Shown here in pieces: positions 45,195 to 58,328 of a DNA stretch of 64,000 nt. Numbering within the stretch: the first letter of the stretch is position 1; each line of letters starts with the position of its first letter. This stretch comes from Camellia lanceoleosa (Eukaryota > Streptophyta > Magnoliopsida > Ericales > Theaceae): NCBI GenBank assembly GCA_025200525.1, contig CM045761.1, positions 78,211,551 to 78,275,550 of the forward strand. Direction: 5' to 3'. The notes under the pieces were generated by a model. The model was given only the letters and a program-made list of their open reading frames with translations. It ran no database searches and was not told the origin of the DNA. Both the position numbers and the translations under genes were made by a program.

Positions 45195-46492
45195 CAGTGG
45201 CGTAGTCAGGAATTTGATGGGAAGGGGGCACAAATTAGTGATAACATCAGTATGTTTGGTTTGAGTTTTTTGAATTAAGTTTTTTAAAAATTGAGTTTTT
45301 TGGTTTTAGTGTTTTTTTGTTTTTAGTGAATATTTTTAAAATTTTAAAAATAATTTTTTTACTTTTTTAGATGAATTTTACTTAGATGTATTTAAAAAAT
45401 TTGTGAAAAAATATTTTAAAAAATTAATAAATACATAAAAATACAAATAATGTACAAAATTTTCATTTTTTTTTTGTTGGTATTTTTGGTATTTAGTGAA
45501 TTTCTAAAAGGTTTTTTTTACAAATTTTTTACTTTTTAGGTATATTTATGTTAGATATGTCTAAAAATTAAAAAAATTCAATAAAAATAAACAAAAAAAA
45601 TCCGAAAAACAAGAAAGTAGAATTTTCTGAAAAGTATTTTTGGAAAACTCTAGCTAAGAAATTTTTTTATTTTTATTTTTATAATAAACAACAATGAGAT
45701 ATTACTAAACTTAAATATTAAGAGTCAATTTGGATAAATGTGAATTTTAAATTATAGGATTTGAGATTAAATTTTATATAAATATTGGCAAGTAACTATT
45801 TATAGGTAGATTGAAAAATTAAAAAAGAAGATAAGTTGAGATAGAAATAATATATTTTAGTAGAGAAATTCTATAAAACACACCATAAAAAAAAAGTGTC
45901 TATCATATGTCGTAATTATGATTTTCGTAGGCTTTAGTTATGACACATTATAGTGTTAGATATAATTTAGTTATAACTTCTTGTGGTTCTTATTTTGGCT
46001 ATTACTATATATCAAGTAATAGTTAGTTATGACTCATTTTGATATTAGTTATGACCTATTGTAATTTTTTACTTTTTTTTTTTTATAATTGAAGATGTAT
46101 TACTTGATTATAATTTATATAGTGATCATCTTAGTTATGAATGAAAAAAAACATATGGAGGACAAAATCTACATGTCAAATGTACATAACAATCCAATAA
46201 ATTTCATATATCTTCATTAAGGTTAATTATGTTTGCATGTCAATAATTATAGACATTACCATTATATTGAAATTTTTATAAATAATAATATAACTTATCA
46301 TAGTCTCTTTACTTTTAATCAAAATAATCATTATTGTTCTCATAATTTTAAAAATATCATTGATATTTTATTTTAAATAATATTTTTATAAATTTTTTTA
46401 TTTAAAATATTTTCTTTATGTTAAAAAAAAAAAAAATATCCAAAATCCCAGATGGGCACGTGACCCCCCGGGCCTTGAGTGCCTCCGCCCTG
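45195..46492. mobile_element. Non-autonomous hAT-like DNA transposon, 1298 bp
   Basis: The left end cagtggcgtagtcagg and the inverted right end cagggcggaggcactc are similar terminal repeats (CAG-x-GGCG-x-AG). Outside them, ctagtggt (45187-45194) and ttagtgat (46493-46500) match at 6 of 8 positions, fitting the 8-bp duplication of hAT elements. The inside is AT-rich with no transposase. Confidence 0.7.
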
Positions 46493-46638
46493 TTAGTGAT
46501 GTTAATTTATCCAATTGTTTATAATTGTTTCCCTTCTAAAAATGAATGCATAGAAGACTCTTATAGCAACTCTACCCGCGAGGAAAGTAATAAGAGATTG
46601 CTTGGAAGAAGCTCTTAAAGCAAGTTTTGGATTCTAAT

Positions 46639-46775
46639 CATTGTATTCTGCAGTAGGTATATTCAAATACTATTTATTTTTTAAAAAAAATCAATAAGTC
46701 AATAAGCATTGTATTCTGCATATAGGTATATTCAAATACTATTTATTTTTTAAGAAAAATCAATAAGTCAATAAG
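46639..46775. repeat. 68-bp tandem duplication
   Basis: Units start cattgtattctgca at 46639 and 46707 and end caataagtcaataag. They differ by few bases; a partial third start (catttt) follows at 46776. Confidence 0.85.
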
Positions 46776-46913
46776 CATTTTGTTCACCTCTAGATGAAAC
46801 TGTTTACAATAATTAGAACATAGTAATATTACAAATTCAAAAATTTTACTCGAAAATATCAATATGTGATTTAAATTTATTATTCACAAAGATCCAACAA
46901 TACACATTTTCAA

Positions 46914-47186
46914 TCTCTATTACACAATCTATTCTTGACAAAAATCTGAACAAAAATCTAGATTTGTAAATTTGGGTTCTGAGACTTGGGAGGTGCTTGG
47001 AATGTCTCTATTACACAATCTATTCTTGACAAAAATCTGAACAAAAATCTAGATTTGTAAATTTGGGTTCTGAGACTTGGGAGGTGCTTGGAATGTCTCT
47101 ATTACACAATCTATTCTTGACAAAAATCTGAACAAAAATCTAGTTTTGTAAATTTGGGTTCTGAGACTTGGGAGGTGCTTGGAATG
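46914..47186. repeat. 91-bp tandem repeat, exactly three copies
   Basis: Units begin tctctattacacaatct at 46914, 47005 and 47096 and end gcttggaatg. The only change I see is tctagatttg to tctagttttg in copy three. The near-identity suggests recent expansion. Confidence 0.9.
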
Positions 47187-47974
47187 TCATAAAAAGGTCA
47201 TCTCCTTTCTTTATTTTTTTTGTCTTTAGTGATTTTTTTTTTTTCAAAATTATATCAATTTTTTTTTTAAAAAAAAAAACTTTTTCAATCGGTCTTGTGT
47301 AGATAAATTTAAAAAATAACTTTTTTAAGAGAATTCAAAAATTAAAGAAGCCATAATAATAAGCCAGTAAGTATACTATTTTTTTTTTTTTTTGGTGCTT
47401 ATTTGGGTCTTTTCTAACTTTTTTTGAATTTTTTTTAAAAAATAATAATTTTTCAATTCGTCTCATCGAGTTGAATCTAAAAGTTTAATTATTTTTTTTT
47501 TTAAAAAAAATTCACTAAAGATGAAAATAAGTTTAAAAAAAAAAGTCTACAAATAAGAAAACCCTTTTTTTTTTTTTTGTCAATAGATAGGAGAATAATT
47601 ATATTATAAGAAATATTTACATTATCAAACAGACCATTACCCACACAATAATTAGAAAGTCAACAAAGTCTGACTATTCTGACCAAGCTGCTAACCAAGC
47701 CAAACCCAACAATCACTAAGCACAGCCCAAGGAAGAAATAAATTAAGAGATTTGTATTAATAAATCCCATTTAAGGGTGTTCTAGCCCAATAAATCTATG
47801 AAGGAAATTTATAACCTAATTAGTCTCATGTGTTTATACTTTTATTCCATAAGATCTTTTTTTCCTAATTTACATTATTTGTTGACTATTATACCCCTAT
47901 ATTTATTGTTGATATATAATATAGACAAAAAGGATATACATATTTTTTTTTTTTAACTATCCTTCTGTTTTGAC
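47187..47974. other. T-rich intergenic stretch
   Basis: Many T runs of 8-14 bases and two similar blocks (47250-47340, 47430-47530) with tttttcaatt(c)g(g)tct. No gene seen. Confidence 0.5.
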
Positions 47975-48154
47975 AGTTATCATGATTATTCATTCAATAC
48001 AATACATATTATTCTCGCCCTCTCTACTATTCTAACATGGTATCAGAGCTAGGTTAAATACCTAATAATTTTGCTTTACCGGCGAGCGGCAGCTTTGCCT
48101 TGGCCACCCACCGGACCTTAACCTATTCCGCCGTCATATTTTACTATTAGTATT

Positions 48155-51100
48155 TGTAGACACCCCATTTTTGACCGTCCTCAAGACTTGGACGTCACTG
48201 TTTGAACACCCGGTGATCATCCATGTTTGTGTTCGTTTGGAGTTCCCAGAGGTCTCGGCTACGCGCCTTGCCTCAGGATCTCCGAACTCGACTGTTTAGT
48301 GTCTGCTTTTGCACCAAACACTTGTGTTTTGCCTTGGAGGGGCAGGGGATACCTTGTGAGGCATCCCCACACATCATCGGCCATGGCTAGAGGCCACCGG
48401 CTGGTATTGTGTTGCCATCGGCATTCTTTGTTGCCGGTCGGCAGTCCATTTTGTCAAAATGGTAATTTTGAGCAGCCGACTACTGTTCATCTGCTTTTGC
48501 AGATATTTTAATACAGCTGTATTGCATTTTGTTCCCCTCCATACACGTGTATGGAGGGATGGCCTTCTTGTTAGCTTCCTTGGTAAGCTTTACAAGATTG
48601 GCTTCTCTATAAGAGGAGCCCTTCTCTCTTGACTTTAGGGTTGGAGATTTTTGGTTAGAGAAGTTGTGAGAGAAGCTCTGGATTAGGGTTAGGGTTATAC
48701 ATATTTCCTATCTCTATATCTACCTCTTGTGTGTCCTTGTGTGTGTTTAGGCTTACTATTGCACACAAACACATAGTGTTACACCTTCTCTTAGTTTGTG
48801 AAGGACCAGAGGTTTGTTCTTGAAGCTTTGGAGCTGTTTTGAGCTCAAGGATGGGGCTGGTCCACCATTTGTGAAGAGGTTCTTCAAGGGTAATAATCTT
48901 ACCCCTTTTTACCCCATTCTTACATTCTATTTTTTCCTATCTTAGAACTGTTTTTGAGCTTAGTGTATAATATAAAAAAGTTCTCTTTTTAAGGCCTCTA
49001 AATAGTTTGTTAAGAGTGTTTTGTGGTTTAGAGGTGTTTGACCCCTCCTAAGCCTTAAGAGGCTCCATTTTGTGCTATTTTGAGTGAGCTCCGGGACTTT
49101 GGTGTTTGGGCCTCCTCACCATTGAAATCTTGAGGGATTTCAGTGGTAAGGATGGTGCCTTGAAGTCCCAAGAAGGAGAGAGCCACCCCCTCTCCTTATT
49201 GTCCTTAAAAAGGGCCATTTTTGCCTCTTTAATGAGCACCTAGCTAAGCCTCATGTTGACCATGCCTTGGCTGTTATTTATGCTTATTTTGCCATGAAAT
49301 AGCATTTTTATATGTTGGTTTTGGTATACCATGCTTGCTTAGCATACATGCCATGTAATGCCTTGTTGTTGCTTTAATATGCCTTAGGTCGTAAGCCCTT
49401 CTTCTAGCATGTTTTAGGCTTGGCTTTGTGAAGCTTTTGTGTTTATTTTGCCATGTTTAAGGTCTGTCCTTAGCCATTTTGGTCGGCCATAACATGCATT
49501 GCATGACCCCTTTGCATTTTGGCTTGTTGGCCTTAAGTGTGTGAATGTGTAGCATGCGTTCCTTGCATCATTTCAGTGGTTTAGAACCACCTAACATGCC
49601 ATTTCAGTCCTTATAACATGCTCACATGCTTGCCTTTCAATGCTTCTTTTATGCTTTAAAAGTTAGTGTTGTATGCTCCATGTTAAGCATTTGTGTATGC
49701 CTTTATACTTGAGCCACTTAGATGCCATCTAGGTGTTCCTTGGGTTTTATTTAGGTTTGCATTAGACCTATTTTAAGTCCCCTTGGCCTTGTGAGGCTTG
49801 GTTGACTTGGCCTTGGTTTAAGCCTCTTGGCTTGCCTCATGTTTTGGACCTTAATTGCATGCCATGCTTGTCTTGTTCATTTGGTTTGGCACCATTTTAG
49901 CATGATTTCAAAGCTTTCCATTGCATGTTAATTGTCCATATTTGTAGCTTCTTAAGTGTGCTTAGAAGTTACACTTTATGCTTGAATGTTGGTTCATGTT
50001 TTCATGCATGCTTGTATGTACATTTGCCTTCATGTACTTAGCATTTTGGCCACTATTTTAGGCCTATTTAGGGCTGCCTAAATCATGTTTAAGTCTATCT
50101 TTTCATTGGTTTGTATTGCCTCATGACTTGCATGCTTGCTTGCATAGGTTGTATGCCTAGTGTGTAGGGTGCATTGCATTCCCATGTTGCATCCTTAGCT
50201 TGCATGCCTAGGTTGCATTGCATCTTGCATGCATGCCTTGTTCCTTGATCTAGTGATAGGAATTGGGCTTTGGTTTGTTGGTTTGCATTTCATTTGACAT
50301 GAAAATGCACAACTTGGCTTCTTGGGCCATCATGCATGGAAATGCACGTTTGGTGGTCCGAGAGCCAAGAACTATGTCCCTTTGAGTCATACACATGATA
50401 AGGGGCTTGGTTGGTGCATACATGGCTTGAATCGCATTGCCATGCAAGGCTCTGTCCTCTGCTGCTATCAAACAGGTTCTGCAGGAACTTCTTGCCGATC
50501 GACTGCACAGAGTGTCGACCGGCAATCAATTGGTGGCCGATGGATTCATCAATAGCCGATGACCACATCTCACTGCCGGTGGAAATTCTACTCAGCCGAT
50601 GGTGTCTCCCAATGTCTAGGGAAGCAATTCAGAGACTTTGGAAGTCTTCAGAGGGGCAGAGCATGGAAAACAGAGGCAGTCTATGCATGGCAGTGCGCTT
50701 CCGAGCAGGACCCGAGCATGCATTGCATTGGGCTCTCTTCCCGAGGCAGTTTACTGTTTTCCCTAGATTAGTTAATTTGCTTAGCTAATTAGATGGCATG
50801 TAATATTTAATTAGCTTGTAGGTTAATTATTTGTAATATTTATTTGGTCCCTCCGGGCGAGGGCAAATTTGTAATAAGTGTGGGTGCGTGAGTGTGTGCA
50901 TGTCTTCTAATCCCCACTTCTTTCTTCCCTTTTATTTACCCGCTTATGATGGTAGATTAGGGCATGTTTAAATTAGCATACCTTATGCTATGCATGCGTG
51001 CATCCATACATTTGTCTTGCATACACCGGGCTCGGCGCATCATGCTAACTGCATCTGTACTTCAATTCCAAATTGAATACGTGCATCAATTGATCGCATT

Positions 51101-51889
51101 TCACATGCCATGTTTAGGTTAGTCGAGCCTACCCTAATTGCATCCTGTGTGTGTTGCATCAGTCAATTTGACATGAACTAAGACCATACACGTTTGCTAA
51201 CTAGTTTATTGTTTTGGCACGGAGTACGATGTAAGTATTTTCATACTTTAGCATATCGCATGTGTGTGAATGCTATCATGACAGCATGCTTACCATGTGG
51301 CTAGATGCTTATGTGAGATAAACTGTTTGAATGCCTGTGGGTGAAGGTTGGATTGTCTGAGTTGGAAAAACTCGTTGAAATCCGTATTTTAGCCTACTTG
51401 CGAGTAGCAAATTCCAAAATGTTTTTCAAAACAAACGGATATGCAATGCTTATTTCCAAATCAGGCAATCTGGTCTATACTTGTTTGCTGTGCGCATAAT
51501 GTAGTAATTCTAGGCTAATAACCGGAATAAGAACACATAACGTTTTCAAAATCGGATATCACGGTTAGTAGAGGCCGGTCTTCGGACCGGGCGAGAGGGG
51601 GTGCTCATAGCTGACCTTCCCCAATCGTACCCAAGCTCCCGAGCCGAGGCAACTTTGGTGATGACGGACACGTGGCCTTTGGCACCAAGTCAGGGTTTCC
51701 TAAATTTCCCTATTAAAAAATATTTAGGTGGCGACTCTGTATCTGGCAAAGCAATCCATGTTTGGCACTTCTTTTCAAAAATCTGTTTTTCTCAAAATGA
51801 TTTGCCAGATTGGACTCTTAGGTTCAGATTTAGAACCGCAAACAAAAGGGAGTCTAAACTGTAGAGTGAAGCCCAAGGGCGCATCTATA
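48155..51889 (+). repeat. Solo LTR of family A, 3735 bp
   Basis: Starts TGTAGACACCCCATTTTTGA and ends gcgcatctata. Flanks gtatt (48150-48154) and gtatc (51890-51894) form a 5-bp duplication with one change. It aligns end to end with the LTR of element A (6681-10396). CTATAAG at 48607-48613 marks the promoter. No PBS or PPT is attached, so it is a solo LTR. Confidence 0.88.
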
Positions 51890-52028
51890 GTATCGCTTCG
51901 TGGTGATCTCTTCCTTTTGTCCACTGTTTATTCCTTACCTAAATATCTCTATCATATATATATATATATATATTTTTTACTCGCGATTTTTTTTTTTTCT
52001 CCCTCCATTAACATCTGCCGGACCGATA

Positions 52029-52200
52029 ATGATTCTGGTTAGCTCTTACATCGGTCCGACATGACCCTTTTAAACTATCCTGATGCTGGTTCCAGTTAGC
52101 TCTTACATCGGTCCGGCATGACCTCTTTAAACTGTCCCGACATTGATTCCGGTTAGCTCCTACAATGGTCTGACACAACCATAAACTGTCTCCCGGTTTT
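52029..52200. repeat. Tandem repeat of about 66 bp, three copies
   Basis: Each unit carries ggttagctcttacatcggtc followed by cgacatgacc and tttaaactgtcc. Units are imperfect. On the minus strand the reading frame is open across all three (SCRTDVRAN repeats), but no start or homolog is known to me, so no gene is called. Confidence 0.7.
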
Positions 52201-52349
52201 AGTTCCAACCTTTGATCTATTTCAAGCACCCTTGCGCTCCCGTTTAGATTTTGCAATCTATTTACCTTTTATTTTATTTAGTTTTATTTCATGTTTTAGT
52301 TTCTCTCTCCAAACTCAAGATATTTATCTTCCTTGAGTTTGAGGGGGAA

Positions 52350-52590
52350 TGTTAATATATATGTGGTATTCCTAAATATATTAGGTATTGATTTCCTAGA
52401 TATATTTAGGAATAGCCATAGTTAGGTTTCTAGTAGGATACTCTTTCTCATAATTAGGTTTCTAGTAGGATACTGTTTCTCAGCCTATATATACAGGCCT
52501 TCTATTGTATATACATTCAACTCTACAAACATTTAATACTATTCACTCAATACAATACATATTATTCTCTCCCTCTCTACTATTCTAACA
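52350..52590 (+). repeat. Copia-type 3' LTR, 241 bp
   Basis: Starts TGTTAATATATATGTGG directly after the purine tract and ends ctattctaaca. It contains a 31-bp internal duplication (ataattaggtttctagtagg region, 52417-52480) and a TATATATA box near 52486. Confidence 0.75.
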
Positions 52591-53629
52591 ATGATTCACG
52601 TTTTTAATTTATTTATTGTGATTCAATTTCACTCTCGTTGTGCTAAAGTTTCGTTGGTGTTGGACGAAGATGACGAATCAAGACTGCATTAGTGTTGTTT
52701 GTTCGTGTTCTATTGTTTTACATAATTTTGCGAAGTAAGACATCGATTAGAGAGAGAGAATGAGTAGATAATTTCGTCTCAAGGTTAATATTATTTTTTT
52801 TAGGGATGTGTGTTCATTTATGTTTGGATTTATATAAAGAATTGTATGCTCTATTTTTTCTTTCAACTTCACTTTTTGGAATAGAAGGAGATACAAGTTT
52901 ATTTTTGTTGAATGATGTTATAATTTTTGTCTGGTAATTCATTCATATATGGCTCTGTTTTTTTGGATGTTATAAATGTTCACATTGTGTGAACAATGTG
53001 AACGTTCACATATTATTGGTTATATCATTATGTGAGAATGTTTGTATGTTGTTTATTGCCATTATATTTGGTGATGTGGATTTAAACTTGTCTAATCTAT
53101 AATGATGTGTAATGATGGCAATAAATATTTCAGTTTGAGATTAGCAGTACAAAATATGGACATAGCTATTTTTTTTTTCTAAGTTGTGAATGTTCACATA
53201 TCATTGGTTATTTCATATTTATGATATTATGTGGTTATAATGTTGGTATTCACTTCCTTGCTTTTGTGTTTTTGCAGTAGATAGATAGCTTTATATATCA
53301 GTCTATGTGTGTTTATTGAGTGGGTATTTCAGTGAATGTGTTCACATTCACTAAAGTTATTATTGTTATGAATTATCATATTTTAATATTTTGCATTTAT
53401 AATGTGAACTTCAACATTAGAAACACGTGACAGTTGCATGACGTGTAACTTAGAGTAATGATTGCATAGTTATTGCATAATGTGAATGTTTACATATCAT
53501 TAATTATTGTATGAGTTTTGCATGATTATTACATGGTGTGAATATTCATATTGTAAGGAGTCATCGCTTGTTGTGAATTATTACATTGTAATGTGTTGCA
53601 ATTGGTGTTGTGACCATCATATTATTAGC
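52591..53629. other. AT-rich stretch with GTGAA/TTCAC palindromes (left part)
   Basis: No gene. It holds several gtgaatgttcac-like palindromes, the best being the perfect 16-mer atgtgaacgttcacat at 52996-53011. It continues past the solo LTR at 58329. Confidence 0.6.
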
Positions 53630-53634
53630 CAATG

Positions 53635-56600
53635 TGTAGACGTCCCCGAACGCCCCGGGAGGGAAAGAGTCCCCCGTTCCGTTCATTTTGGGTCTACTAC
53701 AGTTTAGGACTCAAATGTCACGGTTCTTAATCTAAACCAAAGAGTCCAAATTCGGCAAATCGTTTTGAGAAAACAGATTTTTTGAAAGAAGTGCCAAACA
53801 TGGACTGCTTTGCCAGATACAGAGTCGCCACCTAAATATTTTATTTTGGAAAATTTAGGAAACCCTGACTCATGCCTAAGGCCACGTGTCCGTCATCACC
53901 AAAGTTGCCTCGGCTCGGGAACTTGCGTACGATTGGGGAAGGTCACTTCGTGAGCACCCCCGCTCGCCCGATCAAAGATCGGCTTCTACTAACCATGATA
54001 TCTAGTTTTGAAAACATCATGCATTCTTATTCCGGTTATTAGCCTAGATTTACTACGTGATGCGCACAGCATACAAGTATAGACCGGGTCGCCTGAATTG
54101 GAACAAAACATTTCATGTTTGTTTTTTTGAAAGATGGTTTGCTACTCGCAAGTAGGCTTAAAATGCAGATTTTGCCACCCTCGGGTGGGCTTAGAAAAGA
54201 TGGTTTTTCCACTATCTAGTGGGCTTAAGACTCGCAGTCGATGATTTGTTCCAATCCAAATAACCCAACCTTCAGCCACATGCATTCAGGCAGTTATATC
54301 ATATAAGCAAATAGCCTCATGGTAAGTATGCTATCATAGCAGTCACTCACACGCATGCAAGGATGCTAAAGCATAAAAACTTACCGAGTACTCCAAGCCA
54401 AAACAGAAACTGATTAGAAATCATGCATGATCCTAAATATACATAGATGCCTAATGCAACACATGCAATAATGCAACTAAGATAGGCTCGGCTATTCTAA
54501 GCATGGCATATGGAATGCTACAGCTAACAAGTATTTAACTTGGATTTGAAATACAATGCAGTGAATTATGATGCGCCGAGCCCGGTGCATGCAAAACAGA
54601 TGAATGAATGCAAACATGCTATCATACTGTATGCTAATTGAAACATGCCCTAATCTAACCATCATAAGCTGGTAAATAAAAGGAAGAAAGACGTGGGGTT
54701 GGAAGACATACATCACACGCACGCACACTTATTACAACATTGCCCTCGCTCGGAGGGTCCGAATAAATAATATACAGTCCCAAATAAATAGTACAGTCCG
54801 AATAAATACAAAATCCTAATTAATTAACAAATTAAACTAGGAAAATTGTAAACTAGCATGTAAGCTAGGGACTGCCTCGGCTCCGTTCTGGATGATGAAT
54901 GATGCATGTTCGGATTGTTTGGCGCGGAAATCCATTGCGATGCCCCAATTAGCCTCTGTTTGCAATTGATGTCGGAATGCTGTGCAAGGCTTTTGAAAGC
55001 TGCTGATTTCTGATTCGCTGCAATAGAGAGCAGAAAAGGGGCATAGCAATGTATTTTCACATATGTATGCTTGACTACTCTTCTGGAAGTGTAGTCCTCG
55101 ATCCTCGTGCCACCAATCGCGCATCTTGATGCGTGATGGCCGATGAGTCGATTTGCACGACTTAATATGAAATGGATGCACACATAAACATAACAATACC
55201 AAGACTCCATCATGGATAATCCGGAGTGTCGGCGACTGGGAATTGAGACACGTTCCGTCACTCAGAGTACGAAACGTCCCTCGTTTCCCGTGCTCGGGCT
55301 AACTCCTATCCCAAGCACAATGCAACATGCATGACATGCATGAATGCAATCCTAATAGGCAACCTAGCAGACACAATGCTATGAAATAGCATACACAATG
55401 CACGATGTATCATGGCATACACAATGCTCTAATATATAACCTAGCATACGCTATGCTATGAAATGAAATGGCATACGCAATGCAAGATGGACTTACGCCA
55501 ACATGAGTGGACCTTAGCCACACTCACATCAGTGGCCATGAGATGAAAATGAGACACTCGAGATGCGTGCACACATGCACGCAAATTGAGGACCGATCCT
55601 AAAGCACGAATGCCACTCTACCAAAGCATGGCAAGGCATGAAATATGGCATACAAACATGCGAATTTCAGCACTAAAATATGAAACTAAACAGCCCCGAA
55701 ACATGGCAATATGGCACCTGATGCATGAAATGAACCCGAAACTCAAAACTAGGCATACGTAATGACCTATAGCTATACAAAGCATGCATTATTTGATCAT
55801 GAAGCATGAAGACAAAGTCAAGGCAGTCCCAAAACATGAACTTTCTTAGTTCAAAGAAAGGCCAAAAGGTGCTAGCAAGATGGGCTAAAGTAGCATGCAA
55901 TTTTGACTAATAAACAAGGGTTACATGGCATGTATATGAAGCAAGTGAGAACTCATCAAACCAGCAAAAATCAGTGAATAAAACATGCCAAAATATGCCC
56001 TAATAACCATGGAAATGCAATCAACACATGCACAAATGAGGGGCTCCTTTAGAGGGCACACAAAGGGATTATTAGGCACATACAAGATAGACATGAAGCA
56101 TGACCAAAACAACTCTAGAAATCAAATATGATAGTCCCAAAACTCATCAAATTGACCCTAAAATGTGACTTTAAAATATGTAAAGAGAGGTCCCTTTGAA
56201 AGGCCAAAATGGCCATTAAACAAGTCAAGGTGAGAGGGGGTCACCCCCCTCTAATTTGGAGGCTCAAAACAGCATCAAAGCCACTAGAAATCCACTAGAT
56301 TCTAGTGGCTAGAAGGCCAAACAAAGCATGCCATTGGAGCTTAGGTGTAAGGCTTAAAACGAGGGACAATCAAGCATTCAAGTAAGCATGTGACCTCAAA
56401 TAAGAAAATGCCCTTAATAAAACATGAAGATGAGGTAAAAAAACTCCTTTTTCCAGTTTATAAAAAGTCCCAAAAATAAACATAAATAGGGTTAATCTAT
56501 CATGCAAAAATGGCCCTAAAAGAGAGAATAGAGACAAGGGACAGCAGCTGGCCCCAAATGGCAAAGATCCCTTCAACAACATTGAAGAGGGGCTCGAAAA

Positions 56601-58323
56601 ATGGCACTTTACAGTTTACATCAAGCCACGAAAATAAATACAAGTAAGGCTAAACTATCATGCAAGAAAAATGCCTAAAAGAGGGATAAAGAGACAAGTG
56701 GTAGCTTCTGGCCTTAACCAGAGGAGAGCCCTTCAACAATGTTGAAGAGGGGCTCAAAACAAGACATTTTACAGTTTATGACCAAGTCCAAAACAACTCA
56801 AAAATAAGCCTAAAATACTATGCAAAAAAAGGCCTAAAAGAGAGTTAAAGAGGGAAGTGATAGTAGGAGACCTCAAACAGTAAGAGGTCCTTGATCAAAT
56901 ACGAAAAGGAGTTCAAAATATGACTATTTACAGTTTGGATTGGAGCCTAAAAATGTAAGCAACAAAGGCTAAGGTTGCATGCAAAATAGGAACAAAAAAG
57001 AGGGAAAAGAAGCTTACCCTTGTAGCACAAAGCTCCAGCAGCTTTTGGTTGAAGAAATGGTGCTCCTAACCTTTGGAAATAGCCTTCTAGTGGCTGGAAT
57101 GGAGTGTGGAGGTGTGGTGCTATAGATTGGTGCAAGAACCTTAGGGTTTGGAGGGTTGAAGTAGAGAGAGAGAGAGATTGTATGCAAGAGCTCTAAACCA
57201 AATTTTGTAACCCTCTAAAATGCAGCTGGGGGTGCTGGTTATATAAGCAAAGGAGTGGAGGAAAGGGGGGGAAAATCAAATTCAAATTCCCTCCCCCCCC
57301 CCAAAAGACCCCCTCTCGGATACAAGATCAGGGGGGAAAATGAGGGTGCAGCTGTAAGGAACCAGCTGAGGGGAGCATGGCTGGCCAGGTTCAGAGGGTT
57401 CAGGTGGCCGGCCAGCCACCTCTCCTGGCCGGCCAACCAGGTTCAAAAGGGTCACTCAGAGAAAGCTGGCCGGCCACCCATATTGGTGGCCTCCCATGTG
57501 TGCACAACACAGCTATGTGGTTGAAACCCTAAAAATGTGAACCAAGAGAGAGAAAAACCAACTTTTTAGAGGGGTTGAAAAGGGTCAGGAACAATTACTG
57601 GCCGACCATGACATATTGGTGGCCTCCCAGGTGTGTACAACACAAATATGTGGTTGAGGGCCAAAGAAAGTGGCCCGAGAATGGTCAACAACAGCTTTCT
57701 AACGAGGAAAACGGGCGACGGAGAGCGATGAAGGAATAAAGTTGGCCTCCTGGAACAATTGCTGGCCTCCCACCCTTCTATGACCTTTATAACAATGAAA
57801 ATAAGGTCTCCGCCAAAAATGAACCCAAACCGATGCAAAACGAAGGTTCGGGGGCCGAAACACGCAACCTGGGCCCAATCGATCATAGCACCGGAGGTGG
57901 CGTTCGACCACGAAGTTGGTCTCTCGAGCCTCAGTGTCCCTCAAAAGGGAGTAAATAAGATGTATGCCAAAAACCGGAGTAAACGGAGGTGGTTAAGCGG
58001 TCCCGAACCGAGGCACACAACCGACGGCTTCGAAAACCGGGAACCGGGCTCCGAAACGGGAAAAGTGGCCTACGACCACGAAACGTAGCCTATGGCCACT
58101 GAGAGATGATCTACGAGACCTCTCCCTCCCTTCGGGAAGAGAAGACGGAGAAAACGGGACCTGGTTCGCAAACTGAGACAAGGTACAAAAGAGTCCGGAA
58201 GTCCGGAGGCAAGGCTCGCAGCCGAGATTCCGTGACCTCCAAACGAGCACAATATGCAACATCACCAAGCGCTCAGTTGGTGATGTCTGAGTCTTAAGGT
58301 CGGTCAAAAATGGGGTGTCTACA
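53635..58323 (-). repeat. Solo LTR (family B', 4689 bp), minus strand
   Basis: The minus strand starts TGTAGACACCCCATTTTTGA and ends GGGGACGTCTACA. The 5-bp duplication caatg is perfect (53630-53634 and 58324-58328). TTATATAA is at 57239-57246, 1.08 kb from its start, with GGCCGGCC boxes at 57400-57475. It is the same subfamily as 12934-17146. No internal region. Confidence 0.92.
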
Positions 58324-58328
58324 CAATG

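Larger units (their letters stand above)
47975..52590 (+). mobile_element. Short Ty1/copia-type element remnant carrying a solo LTR of family A
   Basis: The end of a 5' LTR (to 48037, attctaaca) is followed by the PBS tggtatcagagc (48038-48049), complementary to initiator tRNA-Met. A PPT gagggggaa (52341-52349) precedes the 3' LTR (52350-52590), which ends in the same attcaatacaatacatatt...ctattctaaca. Without the 3735-bp solo LTR the internal part is only about 0.57 kb and non-coding. The 5' LTR matches the 3' LTR only over its last ~60 bp, so its left boundary is unknown. Confidence 0.65.

Noticed and set aside
46418..46618. 66-codon stretch at the end of the hAT-like element
   Set aside because: Crosses the element boundary and starts in poly-A; no homology.
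46914..47186. Direct repeats considered as a CRISPR-like array
   Set aside because: Units are head-to-tail without spacers, in plant nuclear DNA.
52008..52256. Minus-strand frame with repeated SCRTDVRAN units
   Set aside because: A tandem repeat with a unit of about 66 bp stays open by arithmetic; no start context or relative.
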